DNA of 64,000 nucleotides from the NCBI GenBank assembly GCA_903813345.2, contig CAIIXF020000005.1:33545375-33609374 (forward strand). Direction: 5' to 3'. Each line of letters opens with the position of its first letter. Positions within the stretch are counted from its first letter, which is position 1. This document shows positions 26,101 through 38,100 of the stretch, piece by piece. This stretch comes from Owenia fusiformis. Its lineage: Eukaryota; Annelida; Polychaeta; Sabellida; Oweniidae. The translations under genes were made by a program, and so were the position numbers. The notes below the pieces were generated by a model, which was not told where the DNA came from, made no database searches, and worked only from the letters and a program-made list of their open reading frames with translations.

Positions 26101-29100
26101 TGTTAAACCGCAACATATACCCACTAGGGTGTCTAGCGGCTTGTTTTTATAGTGTATATTATATAAGAATTATGAAATAAATAATTGAATTGAAATTAAT
26201 AAACAAAAACAGAAAATTGTTTTTATCATAAAACTATAGTAAAACTAAAAATACTATTTTAAATGAACGTTCAGAAGCAAACTGAGAAGCAGCATAATCT
26301 GTTCAAATATCATAGGAACAAAATGTTGCCAGGGACATAGCTAAACATTTTAGATGTAGTGTTATGCAAATAACACAATAGTGCTATGAGTTGGTAGAGG
26401 ATGAGCAGCTCTCATCAGGGTACTTGTGTGAAGCTTTACCTAGAGCACTGAATCATTGGAGGCAAATCTGGGTGTTATCAATAATATGGAGGTGCTTATG
26501 TTATTATTCTTTGCATTTCAGGCCACAGTTCATGAGTTGAGACATGAAAATCATGACATGAAAGAAGAAATAAAAACCCTTGAAAGTAAAAACAACAATG
26601 CTGCTTCAGAGCTTGGCAAAATGCGAGATTATGGCACATTGAAATGGGTGGTAAAGGGGCGAAAACGTGCGAAGAAATTGGCTGAAACATTACAAGACAA
26701 AGACTACAAGTACAGTACAGGATCTTCAGCTTTTTATTGTCCAATCTCTTATGAGCAGTAATAATTTCATGAATTTCCTATTGTGTGAAATAAGGAAATC
26801 CAAAATAGTCGTCACTTTTAATCCCAAAAATTATGTTTTACCCCCACCCCTGGTGATTATTACTTTTGATCCATGGGAGGGTTGGGAAGTTGACTAAATT
26901 AAGAATTACTTTAAGTGCTGATCTGGTCAACATAACAAAGTAAAAATATATGATTATAAGGCCTGTTCATGGAAGGATTGGGAAACTGACTAAATTAAGA
27001 ATTTGCTGTCCTGATTAGTATAACAAAGTAAAAAAAAAATGTACATACCGCCTTATTTCTGTAGTTTGCTTGGACAAATGTTTGAAAACAGCTCACAACA
27101 TACTCTGCTTTTTGAGAAAACTGAAAAATAACAAGTGAAATACAATGATAAAGTACAAAATAATACAACATAACCAAGATGCTATAAGATCCATATATTT
27201 CTTTTTACATAGCATAACCATATAACATAACAAGGTTACAAAATTTATACTTACAGAGACTTATATTTCAGAAAGAGAATCTCTGTTTATGTACATATTT
27301 CAGTTTTCTAAGAATTATCAACTAGCAACAAAGTTCAATGATGTATTTAATTACTGAGATTGTCAATTTTTAGAGCAAATAGTTCCCACTTATGTCATTT
27401 TACAGTATTTATCCAGGGGAGCTAAGCGCCAAACACTGTATTCAAGAAAATTGTAAAATTATTTTGTCATTGTAATATATACCAGATTAGATGACCATGA
27501 CCTTATTAATGAATCACCTGTGTTATTGGTAAGTACCATTGCTCTTTTCTTGTATTTTGTAGATGTATATTTTCTACAAATTGTAAAATTGTTAAGTGTT
27601 TATTTGATGTTTATGAAGTCTAAAGTTCAATTATAAAAAAAAAAAAAAAAAGTCTAAAGTTCAATTCACAGTTCAGAAGTTTGCATTGCATGTATGGACA
27701 AATTCAGGACAGTCGAAATGAGCTGTATAATTGATTACCCATTTAAAAGATTACTAGGTGTTGTTTAGAGTCATTTAGGAATACTGTCAAGTAATTGTGG
27801 ACATTTATTGGTATTTATTACTTAAAATTCAAAAAGGTCACATAATAAGAAAACCAATTAATTTGATTAATTTGACATTGTAACCATGTAATTAAGACAA
27901 CACATAAATACTTGGAATTTCAGATTTTTTCTCAAGGTACTTATATAATACATATATTATGAACTTTATATGCACATATCCAAGAATAATATTTACACAA
28001 AATAAAAGTGTACCTTTAAGAAAAGAGTGAAGTTAAATATGATATTAAGAGACTGAAATTATTCAGCAGCATACAATGTATTTAACTTTCAATTCTTATC
28101 ATACTGGTACACAAAAAAAAGCAATCTGCCCTTTTATGTTTGTTTTATTGCTCTTTCTACTCACATGTACAATGTTGACAAAGTCATTCTCCCCAAGTGT
28201 ATCAAGTAGTGACTTGACAGAGGTCTTCATTAACTGTAGGGCTTGACCATGGGTACTGCCACTCCTGTAGGAAACAAATATCAATGAATGTTGGGTACAA
28301 TATTGTTTAGGGGAAAGGATTAGAATTCTATTTTGCTAAGTTAAAAACACTTAAAATGGGACATAAAGAAACACTAATGTAATTTCAATGCCCCTCACCT
28401 TAAATGAAGGGGTTCAATATTTTTGCAAGGAAAATATGTATTAATATTTTGACCCAATCTTTACCACTATCAATTGACCAATATTTGAATACTTTGTTAC
28501 GATGAATACAGTATATACAGGTAAAAACAAATGTGATTTCCATGCTAAATGTTCATAATGTATCACACTTTAACTTTCATTCAACTCAATACAAAAATTT
28601 TATTTCGATACTTCAAGTTTCAAGGCTATGACACCCTAATTTAACCCACACATCAAAAGTTGATTTCAAATTAATAGGCCTTTTATTCAAATTACTTGCA
28701 GAAAGATTCCAAAAGATTTTTAGATAGCAAATTGGATATTTTCTGTACATACGTGTCTATGAGGATTAACATATCTTTAGGAGAGCTGGCCCCCTGAGTG
28801 TACCAAGGGCGGCGTCTGACATCATACAAGTCAACACCCTCTCTGCGCCATTTTGATGCTACAAATAGATTGACAAACAATACAAAATGCTTGACATTCA
28901 ACTTATATCTTGAGAGCTGGCCCCCTTGATGTACAAAGGTCATCTGCCCACGTCATACAAGTTAACACCCTCTCTGCGCCATTTTGATGCTACAAATAGA
29001 TCGACATACAATACAAAATACTTGACATTCAACTTATATCTTGAGAGCTGGCCCCCTTGATGTACAAAGGTCATCTGCTCATGTCATACACGTCAACACC

Positions 29101-32100
29101 CTCTATGTGCCATTTTTATGCTTCAAATATATCATCATACAATACAAAATATTTTACTTTATTACTAACATGTGCCCATTCAAATGATATTCTAATTTAT
29201 TATTAAATTAACTGCACCAACACAGTGTTATATTCTCTCCAGTAAGCATCTGATCAGATCAAGGGAGATACACAAATGTAAAGAATAAACTGCTATGTGT
29301 TCAGTGTCAACCATGTGGAAAGTGCAGAAATATGTTTTTCCAAGAAAACGTTTTGCTTACAACGAATAACACATATTGCAAAATGAAGGCACACAGTGTT
29401 AGATTCTTAAACTGAGACTTAATAATTTCAGTATACTACTCAGACATTAGTATTATCTTTAAAATTCACAATGACTTAAAAGACTAAATTGTCCCCTATT
29501 GTTAGTTGATTGAAAATATACTATCACAAATCAAACTGTTATTAAGTTAACAAAGGCACACTTTTGTATTTATATCAATATCAAGGAAATTGAAATAAAT
29601 TGAAAAAAACAAAAAAACAAAAACAAATCAAACTTAGCAAGTAGGTACTGAGTAATCTACCTGGATAGTTTCTCATGAAGCCTTGCTGGCTACCAAAATA
29701 CTGCCACAAGAGGTCAGGGTAGTCTTCAGCATTCTTCTTCCATTGGTCCTCAATTGCTCGCGACCACTCGAGGCCATTCAGTATCTCTATGTCTGAAACA
29801 TATATGTGCTGGTTTTCAATATCGATTGTAAAAGAATGCAACTTTCACTATTTGTAGAGACTACATGTGTGAATGAACATATTATGAATGCTAAAAAACA
29901 AACAAATTAATGTTTCTCGTACCATTGGCTAATATTCAATTGCAATGACAAACTGACATCAAAAATCAGATGTCAAACCATTAGCCTATTGAACTCATTG
30001 AATATTTGTTTAACAAAAAATTATTGGTAGTATCGTTAATGGTTAAACACTCCAATGCCATCTATAGATTCACAAAGAAATTCATTCTCTAATGCACTTT
30101 TTTCAGAAATGTGTGAGAATTTGTTGAAATACATGATTTGTAAAATAATGTTCTGCATTCAGTTTGAACTATTTTTTAGAAAATTTTATCATAAATAGCT
30201 TGATTATAATTAACTTCATGAAATCCAATTTAATCCTCATACATTAGCAAATACTTAATAAACAACAATAGCTGTATATATACTGTATAGTGTCTGATCA
30301 AAAATATAAATACAGGTACAACATAGTACAGATTTTAGTCTCGCACCAAATCTCTGGTTAACCCCATCCCAGTCAAAGAGAGGAAATTGGCATTGGGGCA
30401 GAGGGGCTTGAGACAAGACTATATATGTATTCACTCTTCAACACAGTACTCTACTTCTCTCTGTATTAAATTTCATTATATGTGAAAATACATTTTATAT
30501 GTGAAAATACAGTATATTTATAAAAATACAATGTATATCCCTACAAATTCCTAAATATTGTAACAGTGTAACAATTGTATTAACATTTTAACAATAGGAA
30601 AGCCATGAGAAGATTGATGTCAGATCAGAGACTTGAGCTACTCTTCTAGCCTAGCCCCCCCCCCCCCCCCCCATTCATACAAAATGTTAAAATGAAAAGA
30701 AGAGTGATAATACACTTTTTTATCAAAAAATTCAAAATCGCCATAATGTAATTTACCCAGCAGTTTATTTCAATCTAGTACACAACCAGGTATACTTTAT
30801 TTGTTAATTATGTCTCTGATGCAACATAAACCTTTTAATAGCTTCTCTTTATAAAACATTCAATACAACAGATTGGGAACATTGTGTGTCATCACCTACA
30901 AACATTATCTAAAGAGTTAACTGTTTAAAACTTCCAAACAACAATCATGTAAACGATTTTCCCCATTTAATAATTTCACAGAATAATTACTATATCTAGT
31001 ATGCATTCACAAAGGATGGCTCACATTCTGAGTGACACTGTTCATGATATACAGTGTACAGGGTGTCCCGAAAGTATGCCCCCCCCCCTAGGCAGACATA
31101 CACCAATGTCCCCATAGTATGTATCATATATCATTTTAAAGCTTGTCCAAAGTTACATTGATTTGCCAAGTATCATGGTTCAATTCACAAACGGGAAAAA
31201 ATTACACACATTTCAAAATGTAGTGTTTTACCAAAATTAAAGTTTAGTTTTACACAAGATTAATAGTCGCTGTGTCTCTCTTGGCCATGTTAACAGCAGC
31301 AATTCTTTCCAGATATGACCTTAAATACACTGCAAATAGGGGTATGGCACTTAATAATCCTCACAAAACCTTTTTAAGGCATTTTAGAAGAGTTTCCTTG
31401 GAGTATCTGCCCTTACAGACCTCTCTTTACAACTCAATATCCACCCTCTCTTTAACGATAGCACCCATATTTTTGGTCACATTCAGGTTAGCGGTGTTTC
31501 CAGGATACTGATTTTAACTTTAATTTTGGCCAAACACTAAATTTTGAAATGCCTATAACTTTTTCCCATTTGTAAGTTGAACAATGATACTTGGCAAATC
31601 AATGTAACCTTGGGTGAGCTTTAAAATGATATATGACACATACTATGGGAACATTGGTGTATGTCTGCCTAGGGGGGGCCCCATACTTTCGGGACACCCT
31701 GTATAGTGCATTGGACACTTTTTTATAGAAATAAGCAGAGTTAGTAGATAAACTATGAGGAAAATCTCATGATTGATATGAAAGTTCTAATAGGAATGGT
31801 ATTTAGACAATGTACTGATACCCAGGGGATCATTTAAGCTTCAGTGATAACTATATTACAGCTCTGAATAAATTGGTCTGCAACTGAATAAATGGCTATC
31901 CAAACACTGTACAAACACCCAAATTGGGTATCTAGACAAGCTGTATAAATGCCCAGAATTGGGTATCTAGACACTGTATAAATACCCAGAATAACACATG
32001 GGGTTGGAATCTACACACTGTAGGAACAATCTGGATGGGTATCTAGACACTGTATAAACACCAAAAATGGGTATCCAGACACTGTACAAACACCTAGAAT

Positions 32101-35100
32101 GGGTATCTTAACACTGTATGAACACCCAGGATGGGTGTTTAGACAATGGTTAACACCAGAATAGGTATCTAGACACTATCTAAACACCCAGGACGGTTAT
32201 CTAAACACTACAGTTAGTAGTACCAAGTTGAGGCCGTGGAACTGTGCGTTCTGGAGGCGTCACATCTGGATCCCTAGTTACCTTCCAAGCTTAATGCAAT
32301 AATGAAAATTGTAAATTCAAATTTCAGTACAACTTGATAAACAGGCACACACAAAAAGTACATGTAAATAAATAAAAAACTAAGAAATAATTGAAATATT
32401 GTTCAGGCCTCTAATGAGTTTCTTAATCGCTTCTTATACTCGTAGTTTACTCTAATAGTCGTCCTAGAAGTTCGTAAAAATGCGGGTCACAAACAAAAGC
32501 AATACATCATTTCCAAGTATCTGATCTGAAGAAAGTTCTGCCTTATCTTGTATACAGTGAATACAGTCCTATTGATTTCCCTATCAAACAAATCAAAGCT
32601 ATTGATATATTATGGTGATAATTACCATGAAAACATGGATACAGATTACTTTAAACATAAGAAAGCTGACGCTATAATGTAAGATAACTTCAAAGGAATT
32701 AAATAGGATACTTCACTCTATAAAATGTGAGAGCTGAGATTGTGTTGAAAAAGTGTGTCATTTTTAAGTGTTATGGTTTATAATACAAATTGACTAATAC
32801 TTACTATTACTTGTACCGTATCACAGAAACTTAACTTTAAAGATTTGGAGAGACTTATTTGATATGTTTTTATCTCTTATCAATTTTGAATGATTTGAAA
32901 ATGGTGGATATTGATCGCAACTTTATCAACCCCTATAGCCCTGATTCTAAGTTTAACCTGCAAATAGGATTAAATACAAAAGTTGGAACTGTCCAAGTAA
33001 GTCATTTGAGGGCACAAATCAAAAAGAATTTGTATGCAATATCTTGCTTTGGCTAGTTAATTGGTGCTAAACTTTCCATTTTCTAGGTGCTTGATCTGAA
33101 GACAGTAAAGCAATAACAAAATACACATAACAAGTAATGATTCATTAAGTGAGCCTTGAGGGGATATCATCTTAAATGTGCTATTATCCTAAAGCTGCTG
33201 CACATGGCCAAAATTTGACATTCACTACTAGATAACCAATAAAAATTGGCAGTCATAGAACAAAATATTTTAATACAAATTGCAATCAAATGATATTATA
33301 ATTCTCATTCTATTATTAAAAGTAACGAAGATAATTCTACACAAAAAAACTCTTGAAAAAGATGATGTTTTGAAATTATCCTTTAATAGGTAACAAATAC
33401 AAGACAATGAAAGTTTCATAATATGTATTAAAACAATGTATTATGAAGGTACTACTTATATATTGAATCAATCTTATGTTATTACTATTCACCAGCCTAG
33501 CTGCAACTGTGTATAGGGCTAACAGATATACAACTGCACAAAGATAACAAAGATTTATTCTCAAACCAAGGAAGTACTAAAACTAGCTCTAAACAACTGG
33601 ACCATGACTGAAAGAAAATTGAAATCAAACCATGCAACAGAAGAGACCAAAGAATCATTGTAAATCTGAAATGAATTGGTTTTTTCTTTTCTCTTTTATA
33701 TGTTTTTATGGGTATGAGAAAAATCAATTTTGGAGGAAACTGAGCATTATTTAACTTCATTTTTGAGAGTTGACTCTTCATCATGCGTTTTTTAATTCAA
33801 GAATGTAGGTTATTATATCTGGATGAGATCATTCAATCGTTCATTTCAGAAAGATCAGTGCAGGATATCTTACCTCCTTCAAATATCTCGACGGGAATGT
33901 GTACACTTGATGCGTTCATGTTGACTCGTTGTTGAAAATGATGGTTCATCTCAAAGTTTGTATCATTTTCTTTCACTGTCTTTGCATTTATATAATCAAC
34001 ATCACCCTCCTGAAACAAGAACAAATGAACACATAATCATACAAGGCATTAAAATGCAAAATGTCACCACCTGCCATTTGTTACAGTGGTTGAACACCAA
34101 GCACCAAGCACCAAACACCAACCAATGAATGCCTTCCACAAAAAAGTTTGAGACTTCAAAAATATGTCACCATGTTGGAGACTGTAACAAAATGACATGA
34201 TAGGACAATATATATTCTAGGTTCATTTTGAGAAACACCATGTAGACTGGCATATATTGAACATGTCGTGTTATAAATGTATTTTATAATTCTAAAATCA
34301 GTTACATAGGTTTTAGCTTGTTGAGTAGGAGTTAAACAAGGACAACTTTGGATTTAATTAATTCAATTAACATGGTGGTACATTTTCATTTTAAGCTACT
34401 GTAGTTAAGTATGTTTTATGCTGTTTCAAACAGTGAAACTGGAACAAGAACCCAGTATTTTCTCCTGTGTACTTTCACAGGAAGGGAAGTACGAAGAACA
34501 CAGGGGTTCACCGTCTTGAGGCAATATTGTCATTCATATACAAGGCATTAGCATGACAATTGACAAATGTCACCATCTGCAATTGGTAACAAAAGTGTAA
34601 CATTTGTCACAGATACAGACCCCTGATGCTGAATGCACAAAAATAAACGCCATATTAGCACCTAAAGCAGGTGCTATTAATCAAAGGCTAAAATTACTAT
34701 ATAACTTTTCTTGGTAATCCTGAGATGATGCACCACAAAATATTGATTTCATTTTTTAATACAAAAGTATGTAACAAAAACTGGTATAAGAAAGAGTAAT
34801 TTCATATTTGCTGTAAATTAATAATCAGATGCCATGAAATCATATCTTAGTCAAGCTAGAAAAATTAATAAAGGGAAATCTAAAATAGAAAATTGCTTAT
34901 GCCGTAAAACCAGGCTTTAAACACCATTGGGACAAGCAAAAAATTTTCAGCAGGTGTTCACATTTTAAGGTTTTTAAAAAATAAATATGTCAATTAATGG
35001 GAATAACAAATTTTGAACTGTGAAAAAGTGTTCACATTAAGAGGTGTTCAGAGATCTGTCCACTTACTTTCAGATCTCCATTCCATTTGTAAACTTTGGC

Positions 35101-38100
35101 TACCTTTTCGGCATGCTTCACTGACTCCTGAAACAAGAGATAACATTACATATTTATACCTACGAGCTTACAGTTTTTCATATAGCTCTGCGATAATGCC
35201 ACATGAAGATTACTTTTTCCGGTATTAAAAGGAGATTGAAGAACTAGTGTTGTTAGGGTTATTGTACAATATAATTTATTACATTTTTTTTTTACATAAT
35301 GAGAGATTTTTAAAGTATTTAATTTGGTTGTAGATTTCACAGCTTTTATACTACTGTAAAGCTGGTAGATAGGCTCTTAATTCAAAGATGTTCACTTTTA
35401 ACAGCATACTGAACATTTCAACCCTACCACAAACAACCCCCCCCCCCCTCCCCAACTTTGCACCTCTAAGGATCCTTAAGATAAAGAATGAAAATGACAA
35501 TGACAGAATCTTAATAATAGCATATTAATACAATAAGAGTAAGGCTGCGCAATTTAACATAATAAACTAGAACAATGATTTCTATTTTTAGAAATTGTTT
35601 CTACCAATATTGATCTTTGGCGCAACTCTAGTCCGATTAGGGATATAACATGAATAGCATGGAGAATGGAACAATTCCAAGCTCTTATAATTAACCTCCA
35701 AGCTAGTACCAGCTGAAACTACATCTATTATAGACATCACATATATATACTGGTATGTATATGAGGGAAAATGATGTAGAAATATTAATTTTTAACATGA
35801 AAGATTTCTCAATTTTTTTTATCTCCTATAAGTCAGAGACAGACATCGTAAGAGTCAATAACAAACATATGCGTATTATGTATTCTGTATTTTCATCAGA
35901 ATTCCACAGTTAAACCCGCATCTTATTTGCAAAATGATCCGATACTTTCCCTGTAGACTTCTCTATGCAGTGCTAGCTTACCACAATTAATTGACAAAGA
36001 AATAATCATAAGCGATTCAGGTTAAAGCTGCAATGTTGAAATATCGCAAATAAGAGATATGGAAACATTCTTTTCTCTCAGAATGAGCTGGAAACAAAGA
36101 TTTGGTAATGCTTCCAGCAAGTGTCAACGAATCGGCATCATGATAAATTGTCACCTCGCCTCATTTAACATCAACCAAATCAACATCAAGTAAAACAGAG
36201 AGATATACAAAAGTAAAACATACAACTCTGTCATTATACAGCTCTAGGAAATGTATAATTCAAGAAAAACAAATCTCTAATTTGCTAGACTTATTGCGAT
36301 GAGACATAATATCTGACTATCATGCAAGCTATATTTCTCTAAGAAACTCATTAATTTCTCTTAGATAATTCTCTTGTGATATGCCAAGTCCTCTAATTAT
36401 TCTAAATGAAACACGCTTAGATTTATTGCATATACATTTGTAACAAGAATGGGGCAATTTGTCCAATCTTCTTCAATAACAGATTTATATCTTGTCGGGA
36501 AGGAGGTTAGTCCGATATTACGATGTAATATAATGAATGGCTTTTGTCTCTAGCCCGTAAAATACAAAATAATATGATAGAAATTATTGTTAATGATTCA
36601 CTTTATTCACACTAATATAAAGCTTCCCTGAATAAATGTTATCATTATCTTTATTTGTATTTAATGATACTTTTATAGACTACCGTGACAATGTTACATT
36701 TTTTTATTGAACACACATAACTATTTGAATGGAAACGGATGTTTTGTAGAGTTCATAAAACAGTTGATAAAGAAAATAATTGTTTTCAAAAAACTGAACA
36801 TGGAACTTTTTATCAAGCCAAGTCTTTACTAGGAATATAGAAAATGCCTAATAACCTTTTAGAATATTCCGATTTCCGTATAATATTACATCAATCAATC
36901 ATTTTCATGATTTTAAATCAAAGAAGTTCTAATTTAGAAAGATGCAAGTGATTTTTGTTGGGCTTCATTTAGTTCTACAGAATGAATACTACAGAACTAC
37001 GATAATGGATGTCAAACACAACATCATTCGCCTGTATAAAGTAAAATGTGGACAGATGTTTTACGACCTGCTTTCCTGGCTTATCAAACCTGAGTTGAAG
37101 TAACCTTTACATGCATAGATATTACGTTGTTTTTTTTACCATTTTAAGTCTAAGGCTGATCTGATACATTCTACATTTAAGTGGAAGAGCAGAATTTTTC
37201 ATGTGTGTACTAGGGCAAGGTATAACAGGTGGTAATTGATATATTGAATGCCATACCTCAAGAGCTATCATTTTATGACTAAGGAGTTCCGAGAGACTTG
37301 CTGCCATGTTGTCCACCAGGGTGCGCCCTTGTACTGTGGAGAAAGAGACTCGTGATGCTTGGGCACTGTTTTTATATTCCTGCAAAATATAAATTTTGAA
37401 TAAATAATCAGCACACTATGGTTTTGCTCTGAAAAGAGTAAGTAAAGAATCATAATCATCATGTAAATATGGTTAAAGCCAGCAGAGGTCCCTCTTACTA
37501 TTATTGAGCAAAAGAAAAATCAATTACATTTAATTGAATATGGAAAGTCTAAACACTCAAATTGCATGAAAATTACGCTATTCTTTTCAATATATGGAAA
37601 TCGCATCATTGTTCAGGAAATTGGTTCTATTGAGCATCTCTTGACATGAACCTCTTCTATTTTGGTTAATAAATCCACCAACAATTAAATGAAAGACATT
37701 TGAATGCACATTTATCATAAACATGCAATACCTATACCTCAAAATAATTAACTCAAAGACATAATTTAGATGCAAGTTATGGCAGTAAATTATGACAATT
37801 TTAACATCACACAGAATCCCGCATTAGCAGATTTCTAGATAATCAGGAACTTCATTAATAACTCGATTATCTGAAATTCCGTGAAAGTTATACTAATTCG
37901 AAGCACTTAATTTGTTTTTGTAGGCTAAGCATAGCTTCAAAGCTGATTACTTTGTGAGCTTTCTTGGGAGTTAAGGAATGCAGTAATATTGACGAACAAT
38001 TATGAGTTAGTTTTTACCAATGTTGCATCTTGGGAGATAATACTTAAACTATAGAAATGGAATTCTGTTTTGTGATTTTTGAAGAAAGATGATAAAATGT

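Noticed and set aside
31272-31511. 79-codon open frame inside the 647-bp TIR element, possible transposase
   Set aside because: No transposase motif; low-complexity hydrophobic composition in a non-autonomous element.
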